Source: Bacillota bacterium (GTDB lineage Bacteria; Bacillota; Clostridia; Acetivibrionales; DSM-1351). From it: a stretch of DNA of 22,169 nucleotides. Position numbers and translations under genes: made by a program. Shown piece by piece: positions 14,670 to 22,169 of this stretch. The stretch lies in assembly GCA_023431385.1 (NCBI GenBank), contig JAEYWA010000071.1:1-22169 (forward strand), in the 5' to 3' direction. Each line of letters begins with the position of its first letter. Position 1 is the first letter of the stretch. Under the pieces are notes generated by a model. The model did no database searches and was not told where the DNA came from. It saw nothing but the letters and a program-made list of their open reading frames with translations.

Positions 14670-15686
14670 TTATGCTTTAACACTTCTGATATCTCTTCCT
14701 GACAAAACCAGTCTGTCGAAATGACCCACTATTCTTGAAGTAATACGTTCGGTATAGAGATCAAAAAGTTTTTTGGGCCCGAGATTTGTGGATATTATGG
14801 TTTTACATGCAGAGAGACTATTGTTGGCCTGCCGGGTATTGAGGATGTTCAGTAGCTCTGCATATCTGGCATCGCTCAGAGTTTCGGTACCAAGATCATC
14901 AATTATTAAAAGTTCTACAGTAAAGATGCTTCGGTATTTATCATTGTTATAGTTCTCTTCCTTAAAGGCCATCATTTTGTGTTCGGTAATTATATCAAAC
15001 AGAATAGGAGCAGTTAAATAAAGGACAGTTCTTCCCTGGTTTAGTAGCTCCCTTGCTATACAAAGGGATAAAAAGGTCTTTCCAACACCTGTACGACCGC
15101 TGAAAAATAAATTTCTACATTCAGCATTGTCTATGCCGGCTATAAATTCCTGACACGTCTTTTTCACATTAATAATGTTCTGCCTTGGAGAAATAGGGAT
15201 ACCATACTTCTCCTGATCAACCTCCTCAGGGTATAAGGCTTCATTAAAGTTTTCAAAGCTTTCACTCCCATTAAGACTGATATTTGAACGAGCAAAAAGG
15301 TGATTGATTACTTGCTGCTTGTAACAGGAGCACCTTTGTGATCCGGCAGCATCACTGATATAGCCGCTGTCACAGCATTTTTCACATTGATATTGAGGTT
15401 TTAAATAGTCAGGACTAATATTATTAATATTTAGAATATGATTCTTTTCATCTGAAAGAAGCTTCAAACTGTGCTCAAGCTCAGCCAGAATTTCTGAGGA
15501 AGAACCGTTTGCAGACAGAATAAGCCGGTTGTATTTGATACCCATAAAGCTTATTTCACTGTCAATTTCCATTAATCTTGGGAATCTGGCGTACAAATCG
15601 GCCTTCCGCAGTGCAGCCTGATCGGCGGACGACTTTTGTCTTCTTTCGTATTCTCTTGCTATGATATTATGTATATCTCTATTCAC
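14670..15686 (-). CDS. DnaC/DnaI-type AAA+ helicase-loader ATPase
   Basis: The 338-residue protein matches replicative helicase loaders of Firmicutes. The N-terminal region has a zinc-finger-like cluster, Cys101-x2-Cys104 and Cys119-x-Cys121, as in the helicase-binding domain of DnaI. The AAA+ core has Walker A GRTGVGKT (197-204), Walker B LLIIDD (259-264), sensor 1 ISTN (298-301) and an Arg-rich TERITSRI box (312-319) for the arginine finger. It would load the DnaB/DnaC helicase onto single-stranded DNA. The start is GTG at 15686 with GGAGGT 4 nt upstream; an ATG two bases away is followed directly by a stop. It lies 56 nt downstream of the DnaD-domain gene, in one transcript. Confidence 0.88.
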   Translation of the reverse strand: MNRDIHNIIAREYERRQKSSADQAALRKADLYARFPRLMEIDSEISFMGIKYNRLILSANGSSSEILAELEHSLKLLSDEKNHILNINNISPDYLKPQYQCEKCCDSGYISDAAGSQRCSCYKQQVINHLFARSNISLNGSESFENFNEALYPEEVDQEKYGIPISPRQNIINVKKTCQEFIAGIDNAECRNLFFSGRTGVGKTFLSLCIARELLNQGRTVLYLTAPILFDIITEHKMMAFKEENYNNDKYRSIFTVELLIIDDLGTETLSDARYAELLNILNTRQANNSLSACKTIISTNLGPKKLFDLYTERITSRIVGHFDRLVLSGRDIRSVKA

Positions 15687-15742
15687 ATTAACCTCCGAGG
15701 TCTGTTATTGCTTTGAGACGTAATAACGGAAAAGACCGCTTT

Positions 15743-16741
15743 TTATGATTTATTAGTATTGGTAAAAAAATTATCGTAGTAATCGTCGTTATACTTTCTC
15801 TGCTCGAAATTATCTCTCTGAGATTCCTTAGGAGCTTGCTTCTGAGCCTGTTGACCATTTTGGTTATTCTGGTACTGTGCCTTAACACTTGTTTCATAGC
15901 CTAATACTTCCTGAGCATTAATAAGACCCAGCTCATGCCATTTGGTAAGTACATTATTCAGGAACTTAAAGTCAGGGTTGGTTTTTCCTACAGTCTTTCG
16001 GAGAGCAATTTCTATAACCTCCATGTCATATTTGTAGTCAATAACCCACTTTTCAACAAAATCATTTTCATATTCGGTAAGTGCTCTTCTTAGACGCAAT
16101 TTTTTTATTATAGTACCCTTAATACCTCTTACCTGAGACATCTCTTCAAAGTACTTCTCAAGGTCGAAAAAGTTTCGGATGCCCCGCCTGTGCCAATTTG
16201 AGGCAACCGCTTCAATATAGCTCTTATGGAAGGTATTATTGTCGTGACAATACTTGAAAAGCGTATACATTACGTCTTCATCAAACTTATACATGGTAAA
16301 CCAGTTATCAATAGTCAGATACCAGTTAGGGGGCATTAGGCCCTGAAAGAATTTTGAATTAATAGCCGAAAGAGTATTATTGCGGCTCTTGTTTTTTTCA
16401 AAGTTCTCATTTGCCTGTTCCGGTGTGGATACTGTTTTTAATCGGTATATCCGTTTGGTCTCGGTATCCTTAAGATCTATAAGTTTAATTTTATCCTCTA
16501 CCCAGCTTATTACTTCAAGATTATCAAGGCTGGTAAGTGCAGCCTTAACTTCGTCGAGAGACAGATTAAGTGTCTTGGCCAGCTCGTCGGTAGTGGCTTT
16601 TTTATCATGTTTGCATAGAAACAGCATATAAAGATAAACCTTTATACAGGTACTGTCCATTGAAGGCATATACTGGCTGATAAAAATATCTGACACGGCT
16701 GTGTCAGAATATAGAAGCGATTTAGAATCCTCAAAATACAT
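15743..16741 (-). CDS. DnaD-domain replication initiation protein
   Basis: The 332-residue protein has a winged-helix N-terminal part (about 30-100, with ATTDELAKTLNLSLDEVKAAL) and two DnaD-like domains: one around 130-200 with YIEAVASNW (175-183), and one around 220-275 with FLNNVLTKW (260-268). Both show the Y/F-x3-V/I-x3-W pattern used for single-stranded DNA contact. The tail (about 285-332) is Gln/Asn-rich and disordered. Proteins of this type partner the adjacent helicase loader in primosome assembly. The ATG at 16741 has GGGGAG 7 nt upstream. A perfect 8-bp inverted repeat (16689-16708) lies 33-52 nt into the coding region. Confidence 0.85.
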   Translation of the reverse strand: MYFEDSKSLLYSDTAVSDIFISQYMPSMDSTCIKVYLYMLFLCKHDKKATTDELAKTLNLSLDEVKAALTSLDNLEVISWVEDKIKLIDLKDTETKRIYRLKTVSTPEQANENFEKNKSRNNTLSAINSKFFQGLMPPNWYLTIDNWFTMYKFDEDVMYTLFKYCHDNNTFHKSYIEAVASNWHRRGIRNFFDLEKYFEEMSQVRGIKGTIIKKLRLRRALTEYENDFVEKWVIDYKYDMEVIEIALRKTVGKTNPDFKFLNNVLTKWHELGLINAQEVLGYETSVKAQYQNNQNGQQAQKQAPKESQRDNFEQRKYNDDYYDNFFTNTNKS

Positions 16742-17073
16742 TTATTTACTCCCCAATGTTTTTTATTACGGTACCCTGGTTACTTCAATTGCATCGGAAT
16801 ATAGACCGTTTCACGTTAATAAAAGTAATCATGTAAATATTATAACATATAAAGTTTCAATGATATTTAAATGTTTATCATTTTAGTGAAAATCAGTGCA
16901 GTAAAAATATAACAACTAAAGACGTTTTACTTAAACCTCGATTTAATTGAAAAGTTAACTTATATAGATTTAGTACGAATTATCTACAATTGTTATTTTA
17001 TATATTATGTGTTTAATTTATCTAAGAGAGGGTATAACTATATCATAAAATTAAAAATTTACTGGAGGTATAC
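16742..17073. promoter_or_regulatory. Divergent intergenic region, DnaD/DnaC and ferritin genes
   Basis: The region is 332 bp and very AT-rich, with no credible gene. For the minus-strand replication genes, an extended -10 (TGTTATAAT; -10 box at 16839-16844) lies about 98 bp before the start. Its -35 is poor. For ferritin, a weaker candidate is TTATCT (16980-16985), a 17-bp spacer and TATTAT (17003-17008). I saw no clear Fur- or PerR-type palindrome. A GGAGG Shine-Dalgarno sits just before the ferritin ATG. Confidence 0.4.
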
Positions 17074-17589
17074 ATGCTTAGCGAAAGAATAAATAAATTG
17101 ATAAATGAACAAATTCAAAAAGAATTTTATTCGGCTTATTTATATTTAGGAATGGAAGCATACTTTTCAAACTTAAATCTTGACGGCTTTGCCAACTTTT
17201 TCAGGATTCAGGTACAGGAAGAGCGTGATCATGCAATGAAATTCTTTGATTATATAAATCAAAAAGGAGGAAGTGTTGAGCTTTTGCAGATAAATGCACC
17301 TGAAGTAAAATTTGAATCTGCAGAGGAAATTTTTGCCATGACTCTCAGTCACGAGCAGTTTGTAACCCAATCTATATATAACATAGTCAATGCAGCAATG
17401 GATGAAAAGGATCATGCTACAAATACCTTCCTGCAGTGGTTTGTTACAGAACAGGTAGAAGAGGAAGCAACCATGGAGAAGTATTTGAGAAAGCTTCAGC
17501 TAATTAAGAATGACCCGAACGGACTGTTTATGCTGGATGCTGAGATGGCACAGAGAGTCTATACTCCACCTGCGGCAGAAACTGTTTAA
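17074..17589 (+). CDS. ftnA: Bacterial non-heme ferritin
   Basis: The 171-residue four-helix protein stores iron as a 24-mer in the cytoplasm. The ferroxidase residues sit at the same numbers as in Escherichia coli FtnA: Glu17, Tyr24, Glu50, His53, Glu94, Gln127 and Glu130. No heme-binding Met of the bacterioferritin type is evident. The ATG has GGAGG upstream. The gene is monocistronic and convergent with the opp operon. It would take up Fe2+, oxidise it and buffer iron and peroxide stress. Regulation is probably iron- or oxygen-linked, but no operator is recognised in the upstream region. Confidence 0.93.
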   Translation: MLSERINKLINEQIQKEFYSAYLYLGMEAYFSNLNLDGFANFFRIQVQEERDHAMKFFDYINQKGGSVELLQINAPEVKFESAEEIFAMTLSHEQFVTQSIYNIVNAAMDEKDHATNTFLQWFVTEQVEEEATMEKYLRKLQLIKNDPNGLFMLDAEMAQRVYTPPAAETV

Positions 17590-17624
17590 GGATATTTGAA
17601 GAAATTAAACAATCGTCTTCCTTC

Positions 17625-17764
17625 GAACCACATTCCAAGCAGCCCTGATGACTGGCGATTGATTTTTAAATTATTCGCAACGACATTCAGGTTTTACGGT
17701 TGTTAATATATAGGAGTCATATATCAACAATCGCCAGTCATTAAGGCTGTAGGAACTGTGGTTT
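17625..17764. repeat. 140-bp imperfect inverted repeat (MITE-like or structured RNA)
   Basis: The 37-nt arms 17625-17661 and 17728-17764 are imperfect reverse complements. Matching blocks are AACCACA/TGTGGTT, TTCC/GGAA and CAGCC/GGCTG, and a perfect 14-bp core ATGACTGGCGATTG/CAATCGCCAGTCAT. The 66-nt centre holds smaller dyads (CAAC/GTTG; ATATAT/ATATAT). There is no ORF and no clear target-site duplication. It sits between the ferritin stop and a normal terminator, so it is not needed for termination. Confidence 0.6.
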
Positions 17765-17780
17765 TTACTTGAATAAATAA

Positions 17781-17811
17781 CAAGCCCCCTGAGCAATAAT
17801 CAGGGGGCTTG
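17781..17811. terminator. Bidirectional terminator between ferritin and oppA
   Basis: A perfect 12-bp stem CAAGCCCCCTGA/TCAGGGGGCTTG with a 7-nt loop. It is followed by TATTATTTAATT on the plus strand and TTATTTATTC on the minus strand. It lies 57 nt past the oppA stop codon and serves both convergent genes. Confidence 0.85.
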
Positions 17812-17868
17812 TATTATTTAATTGCTACATTGCACTCTGTTTTCACAGATAAGGCATGGATTTATTAA

Positions 17869-19482
17869 TTACTTAAAGGATGCCCAGTTAAATAATACGA
17901 ATCCAAGTCTTGTGTTAACTACACCCTGCAAGTCTTTTGAAACTACAACAGGTTCGGTATAGAAGTATATAGGAGCTATACCGGCATCATCCATGAGCAG
18001 TTTTTCAGCATCATGGAATAATTGTATACGTTTTGCTGTGTCAGTTTCTTTTCTAGCTGCTGAAATAAGCTCATCGTATTTTGGATTACTATAATTAGCA
18101 TGGTTTTGACCGTTTTCAGATGTAAATATATCCATAAAGGTCGATGGATCCATATAGTCACCAATCCAACCATTTCTGTTAATATTATAAACACTATCTT
18201 TTCTTGACTGCTGGAATACGTTCCATTCCTGTGCAAGTATTTCAACTTCAACACCGAGATTTTCTTTCCACATCTGCTGTAAAGCTTCAGCAACAGGTTC
18301 ATGTCCTGATCCTGAATTCAAGCCATAAGTTACTTTTGGGAACCCTTTTCCGTCAGGGTAGCCTGCTTCGGCAAGAAGCTTTTTAGCTTCAGCAACATTC
18401 TTTTCGTAATCTTCTGCTTTCGTTGAGACGTATTCTCCGGCAGTAGTTCTGAAATCAGGTTCTGGTTTTACATCGGCAATACCATATGGTACGAAGCCTG
18501 ATGCTGGTGTTTCTCCGCCTTTTTTAACCTTTTCAACAATGTAGTTACGGTCTATAGCTAATACAAAAGCTTTTCTTACTTTAGGATTATCAAAAGGAGC
18601 TTTATCATTTACAAGGTCAAGATAGTAAGTTCCAAGTAATGGCAATATCTTCAGATTACCTGCTTCATTTTCTGCAGCAAGTTCGTCTGCAGGAATATTC
18701 TTTGCATATGCTACCTGACCGTTTTTGAATGCACTTAAAATAGCATTCTGATCATTCATCAGGTACCATTCGATTTTTGGAGCAACTATTGAATCTTTAC
18801 CCCAGTATGTTTCGCTTTTTTCAAAAGTAATTTTTGAATCATGCTCCCAGCTGGTAAGCTTGTAAGGTCCATTACCTATATAAGTTGAAGGGTCAAGAGC
18901 CCACTTTTCCGGATTGGCGGATACGACATCTTCTCTCTGAGGGACAAGAGCAGGGAATGCAACTATTTCAGTAAAGAATGGGCATGCATTCTCAAGTGTT
19001 ACTTCAAGAGTTTTGTCATCAATTGCTTTTACTCCGAGAGTACTTACATCAGCTTCACCTGCATTAATTTTTTCGCCGTTCTTTACAAAGTAAATGTAGT
19101 AGGCGTAATCGGCAGCTGTTTCCTTGCTGACAGTTCTTTTCCAAGCATATACGAAATCATTTGCTGTTACATCTTTACCATCTGACCATTTTGCATCCTT
19201 TCGGAGATGGAATGTCCAAACGAGACCGTCTGTACTGATATCCCATTTTTCAGCAACTCCGGGAACAATAGTTCCGTCCTTGCCTATTGTAGTCAAACCC
19301 TCAAATGCATGTAATACATAGTTTCCACCGTCAAGTGAATTATTAAGAGACGGGTCAATAGTTTTTGGCTCAGAAGCTATAGTTGCGGTTATAGCTTTTC
19401 CTGAACTTGCAGTACTTCCGCAACCCGCAAATACTGTTACGACAACAGCTAGAGCAAGTATTAGCGCTAATATTTTTTTCAT
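17869..19482 (-). CDS. oppA: Oligopeptide ABC transporter substrate-binding lipoprotein
   Basis: The 537-residue protein is a family 5 (OppA/DppA) solute-binding protein. Residues 1-20 form a lipoprotein signal, and the lipobox VFAGC makes Cys21 the lipidated residue. The mature protein begins with SEPKTIDPSLNNS, the usual first strand of the family. WTFHLRKDAKWSDGKDVTANDFVYAWKR (89-116) is its hallmark region, and SxYIGNGPYKLTSWEHD follows at about 199. It captures peptides outside the membrane for the permease. The ATG has GGGGG 8 nt upstream. It is the last gene of the opp operon, separated from oppF by 152 bp, which leaves room for its own promoter. A strong terminator follows. Confidence 0.95.
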   Translation of the reverse strand: MKKILALILALAVVVTVFAGCGSTASSGKAITATIASEPKTIDPSLNNSLDGGNYVLHAFEGLTTIGKDGTIVPGVAEKWDISTDGLVWTFHLRKDAKWSDGKDVTANDFVYAWKRTVSKETAADYAYYIYFVKNGEKINAGEADVSTLGVKAIDDKTLEVTLENACPFFTEIVAFPALVPQREDVVSANPEKWALDPSTYIGNGPYKLTSWEHDSKITFEKSETYWGKDSIVAPKIEWYLMNDQNAILSAFKNGQVAYAKNIPADELAAENEAGNLKILPLLGTYYLDLVNDKAPFDNPKVRKAFVLAIDRNYIVEKVKKGGETPASGFVPYGIADVKPEPDFRTTAGEYVSTKAEDYEKNVAEAKKLLAEAGYPDGKGFPKVTYGLNSGSGHEPVAEALQQMWKENLGVEVEILAQEWNVFQQSRKDSVYNINRNGWIGDYMDPSTFMDIFTSENGQNHANYSNPKYDELISAARKETDTAKRIQLFHDAEKLLMDDAGIAPIYFYTEPVVVSKDLQGVVNTRLGFVLFNWASFK

Positions 19483-19634
19483 TATTTATACCCCCTATTA
19501 TTATAAAAATAAATTGATTCTTTATTAAATCCATAATACAAAAGTGATATTTTCTAGAATAAAATTTATCTTTATATCAATGTCGACCTCACTGATTAAA
19601 GAACTGATATCTCTTGTTATATGGAAACATTAAA

Positions 19635-20663
19635 CTATTTAAGTTTTCCCGCAAAATGACACGCTACATAGTGACCATTTCCATGGTCTTTGAACTCAGG
19701 AACCTCCTTTGCGCAGATATCCTTTGCATAAGGGCATCTGGTCCTGAATTTACAACCTGAAGGAGGATTTACAGGTGATGGTATTTCACCCTTTAGGATA
19801 ATCCTGTTTCGTTTCTTGGCAGCTTCAGGGTCTGGCTCGGGTATTGCGGTAAGGAGTGCTTGTGTATAGGGATGTAGAGGATTTTTATACAATTCCTCTG
19901 ATTCAACAAGTTCAACAATATGTCCCAAATACATTACTCCGACTCTGTCACAGGTATGTCTGACTACTCCAAGATCATGGGAGATAAATAAGTAGGTCAG
20001 ATCAAGTCTTTCCTGCATTTCCTCAAGTGTATTAATAATCTGTGCTCTGATTGATACATCAAGTGCAGATACAGGTTCATCGCATACTATAAATTCCGGT
20101 TCCACGGCTATAGCTCTTGCTATGCCAATTCTTTGACGCTGTCCCCCTGAAAATTCATGAGGGTAGCGAGAAGAATGTTCAGTGTTCAAGCCTACAAGCT
20201 TTAATAGCTCTCTGATTTTTTCTGCTCTCTCCTTTTTTGAGGAGGTGAGTTTATGAATGTCTAGTGGTTCACCAACAATATCTGAAACAGTCATACGAGG
20301 GTCAAGAGATGCGTATGGGTCCTGAAAAATATACTGCATTTTCTTTCTGTAAGGCAGAAGCTTTTTCTTCTGCAATTTTGTTATATCAACACCCAAAAAT
20401 TTTATTTGTCCATCGGTAGGTTCATAAATTCTCAGTATGGAACGACCTAAAGTTGTCTTTCCTGAGCCAGATTCACCAACCAAACCAAGTGTTTCGCCTT
20501 TATATATGTTAAAGGTCACGCCATCAACAGCTTTAACAAAAGCTTTTTCACCCAAATTATTTCTTATGTTGAAATATTGTTTGAGGCCATTCACTTCTAT
20601 TAAAACCTTTTTATTTTTTACTGACTTGTCAGTAACTGAAGCTTTGGATTCTTCTTTATCCAT
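19635..20663 (-). CDS. oppF: Oligopeptide ABC transporter ATP-binding protein OppF
   Basis: The 342-residue ATPase has Walker A GESGSGKTT (63-71), Q-loop Gln114, signature FSGGQ (171-175), Walker B FIVCDE (191-196) and switch His229. The C-terminal oligopeptide-transporter extension has four cysteines (304, 310, 317, 335) spaced as in Opp/Dpp ATPases that bind an iron-sulfur cluster. The start overlaps the end of oppD by 8 bp with GAGGTG upstream, so the two are co-translated. It would energise peptide import together with OppD, bound to OppB and OppC at the inner face of the membrane. The N-terminal 20 residues are charged and variable. Confidence 0.95.
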   Translation of the reverse strand: MDKEESKASVTDKSVKNKKVLIEVNGLKQYFNIRNNLGEKAFVKAVDGVTFNIYKGETLGLVGESGSGKTTLGRSILRIYEPTDGQIKFLGVDITKLQKKKLLPYRKKMQYIFQDPYASLDPRMTVSDIVGEPLDIHKLTSSKKERAEKIRELLKLVGLNTEHSSRYPHEFSGGQRQRIGIARAIAVEPEFIVCDEPVSALDVSIRAQIINTLEEMQERLDLTYLFISHDLGVVRHTCDRVGVMYLGHIVELVESEELYKNPLHPYTQALLTAIPEPDPEAAKKRNRIILKGEIPSPVNPPSGCKFRTRCPYAKDICAKEVPEFKDHGNGHYVACHFAGKLK

Positions 20664-21663
20664 TATTTTTCACCTCAATATTCTTATTGACTCTGCTGTC
20701 ATAAAGCCAGCAGGTGGTGCTATGGCCGTCCTTTTCAACATGCTCAGGAGGCATATGATTGATACAGACCTTCAAGCAGTTTTCACATCTTGGAGCAAAG
20801 GAGCAGCCCTGGGGAAGGTTCAGGAGATCAATTGGATTTCCCTGAATGGGAATAAGCTTTTCACCTTTCTTATTAAGGTCAGGCAGTGAACGTATCAGAC
20901 CTTTCGTATACGGGTGACGAGGATTGTTAAAAATACTGTAAACCGAACCCTGCTCAACAATTCGGCCTCCATACATAACTATTACATCATCAGCCATATC
21001 TGCTACGATACCAAGGTCGTGAGTAATGAGGACAATAGCCATTCCTGTCTTTTTCTGAATATCCTTTAAAAGCTCAAGTATCTGTGCCTGAATTGTTACA
21101 TCCAGTGCGGTGGTGGGTTCGTCTGCGATAAGGAGCTTGGGCGAACCGGCAAGAGCCATGGCAATCATTGCTCTCTGACGCATACCGCCGGAAAATTCGT
21201 GAGGATACTGAGACAATCGCTTTTCAGGCTCATTAATACCAACCAGTGACAGGAGCTCTATTGATTTCTTTTTTACTTCTTCTTTCGGAAGCTTTCCATA
21301 TTTATGATAAAGAGACTCTGCAATCTGATTACCTATAGTAAAAACGGGATTTAGGCAAGTCATGGGGTCCTGAAATATCATTGCAACCTCATTACCTGCA
21401 AAATTCAGCCTTTCGGCTTTGGTCATCGAAGAAACATCTTTCCCGTCAAAGATAATACTTCCCCCGACGATTTTTCCGGGCTTATCTATAAGCCCCATTA
21501 TGGAGTAGGAGGAAACGCTTTTTCCTGAGCCGGATTCTCCTACGATACCAAGAACCTTACCGGGGGCAAGGGAATAACTTATACCGTTTACGGCTTTTAC
21601 CTCACCGGCCGGTGTGAAGAAGGAAACCTTCAAATCATTTATTTTGAGTAATTCTTTGCTCAT
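20656..21663 (-). CDS. oppD: Oligopeptide ABC transporter ATP-binding protein OppD
   Basis: I place the start at the ATG at 21663 (335 residues, MSKELLKINDLKVSF), because GGGAG lies 5 nt upstream and overlaps an ATG four codons earlier (21675) that has no ribosome site. Walker A is GESGSGKS (42-49), signature FSGGM (157-161), Walker B LLIADE (177-182) and switch His215. FSGGM is normal for OppD. The C-terminal extension carries cysteines at 287, 293, 296, 300 and 318, again suggesting the Opp-type iron-sulfur site. It pairs with OppF. Upstream, a 222-bp structured spacer separates it from oppC, which is unusual because these genes are normally adjacent. Confidence 0.95.
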   Translation of the reverse strand: MSKELLKINDLKVSFFTPAGEVKAVNGISYSLAPGKVLGIVGESGSGKSVSSYSIMGLIDKPGKIVGGSIIFDGKDVSSMTKAERLNFAGNEVAMIFQDPMTCLNPVFTIGNQIAESLYHKYGKLPKEEVKKKSIELLSLVGINEPEKRLSQYPHEFSGGMRQRAMIAMALAGSPKLLIADEPTTALDVTIQAQILELLKDIQKKTGMAIVLITHDLGIVADMADDVIVMYGGRIVEQGSVYSIFNNPRHPYTKGLIRSLPDLNKKGEKLIPIQGNPIDLLNLPQGCSFAPRCENCLKVCINHMPPEHVEKDGHSTTCWLYDSRVNKNIEVKNNG

Positions 21664-21675
21664 ATTATCTCCCAT

Positions 21676-21897
21676 CTACGCGCATGGCGCGTATACTAAT
21701 AGTTATGAAAAGACATGTAGTGGCTTTCCGCTGCGTGAAAGTCACGATGACTTGCCACATGCATTTTTCACGCTAACCTCCATGAGCCATACGATATTTT
21801 CACATACGATGTTATGATACGTTATGGAGTTGAGCCGCAAAGTGGCTGTAATAATAAATAAACTTTCTCTATCCAACCTTCTTTATTCAGCTATGTT
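21676..21897. other. Hairpin-rich spacer between oppC and oppD
   Basis: 222 bp without a conserved protein. It contains TACGCGC/GCGCGTA (21677-21693) with a 3-nt loop just before the oppD ribosome site. A three-way structure spans 21714-21761: CATG-TAG-TGGC pairs with GCCA-CATG, enclosing CTTTC/GAAAG and GTCA/TGAC hairpins. AGCCGC/GTGGCT (21833-21847) forms another stem. Direct repeats CATACGAT (21788, 21803), TGAGCC (21783, 21831) and AGTGGCT (21719, 21841) also occur. On the minus strand, a 9-codon frame starting GTGAAAAATGCATG follows GGAGG. It is probably an inserted repeat or a regulatory RNA. Confidence 0.5.
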
Positions 21898-22169
21898 CTA
21901 TTTCTTCATTCGAGGATCAAGAGCATCTCTGAGTCCGTCTCCAAAAAGATTCAAGGAAAGTATGATGATACTGATAGTTGCAGCTGGGAAAACCAGCATG
22001 TAAGGGTAGGAATAAATTCCCTTAAGTGCCATCTGAGACAAAGACCCCAGTGAAGCCATAGGGATAGAAACTCCAAGACCTATAAAGCTCAAAAAGGATT
22101 CAACAAATATAGCCTCAGGTATTTTAAGCGTTGCAACAACGATAATCTGACCGATACAGTTTGGTATAA
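21898..22169 (-). CDS. oppC: Oligopeptide ABC transporter permease OppC (C-terminal part)
   Basis: The frame is open from the window edge to TAG at 21898-21900, about 89 residues. It begins IPNCIGQIIVVATLKIPEAI and includes the OppC cytoplasmic coupling loop followed by ESFLSFIGLGV. A further hydrophobic helix, YMLVFPAATISIIILSLNLFG, precedes the family ending DGLRDALDPRMKK. This is the normal C-terminus of an OppC/DppC permease. The variable segment SIPMASLGSLSQMA replaces the common QPPTPSWGNML. The N-terminal helices and probably oppB lie beyond 22169. The stop is 234 nt from the oppD start. Confidence 0.93.
   Translation of the reverse strand, partial: IPNCIGQIIVVATLKIPEAIFVESFLSFIGLGVSIPMASLGSLSQMALKGIYSYPYMLVFPAATISIIILSLNLFGDGLRDALDPRMKK

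Noticed and set aside
16701..16886. Plus-strand 61-codon frame leaving the DnaD gene into the intergenic region
   Set aside because: No ribosome site, no recognisable sequence, starts inside a gene on the other strand.
17615..17775. Target-site duplication flanking the 140-bp inverted repeat
   Set aside because: No convincing identical flanks were found, so transposition is not shown.
20437..20889. Plus-strand open frame of 150 codons opposite oppF/oppD
   Set aside because: Spans the junction of two clear ATPase genes in antisense, with no domain and no start signal.

Overview
The window looks like chromosomal DNA of a low-GC, Gram-positive clostridium. Codon use is AT-rich, Shine-Dalgarno sites are strong (AGGAGG/GGGAG types), sigma-A promoters have 17-bp spacers, and GTG starts are frequent. 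Gene types such as SLH-BsuPI surface proteins, CPBP membrane proteases, DnaD/DnaC loader pairs, an Opp importer and M3 oligopeptidases fit a Ruminiclostridium-like anaerobe. The genus is inference only. I found no tRNA, rRNA, CRISPR array, prophage or obvious defence island.

Layout. 1-126 is the 5' end of a group IIC intron on the minus strand, abutting a rho-independent hairpin (133-167). 204-4411 is a self-contained efflux operon: a sigma-A promoter with a dyad operator, a MarR regulator, and two ABC half-transporters forming an asymmetric heterodimeric exporter. A near-consensus promoter overlapping its stop codon drives a scarred locus (4517-4863), where the start of a GNAT acetyltransferase runs into an N-terminally short monooxygenase-like ORF. 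A TIM-barrel sugar isomerase follows. A new promoter then reads through a degraded small membrane ORF into a membrane-anchored FMN-binding protein.

6387-9105 (minus) holds a translationally overlapping pair: PepF-type oligopeptidase, then a homocysteine S-methyltransferase-family protein. Divergent from it is a class-3-like aldehyde dehydrogenase. 10719-14613 is a run of small single genes: DUF3892, two GNATs, an exported SLH-BsuPI protein and a CPBP protease. The CPBP promoter carries three in-phase 10-bp repeats. 14670-16741 (minus) encodes a DnaD-domain protein followed by a DnaC/DnaI-type AAA+ helicase loader. 17074-17589 is a bacterial non-heme ferritin.

17869-22169 (minus) is the distal part of an oligopeptide importer operon, oppC'-oppD-oppF-oppA. 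It has a 222-bp hairpin-rich spacer between oppC and oppD. Two intergenic structures are not explained by the genes: a 140-bp imperfect inverted repeat (17625-17764) and that opp spacer. Both could be non-autonomous repeats or structured RNAs.

No clearly new multi-gene system is visible. The best leads are the intron-terminator junction, the scarred GNAT/ABM locus, the phased repeats before the CPBP gene, and the two unexplained structured intergenic elements.
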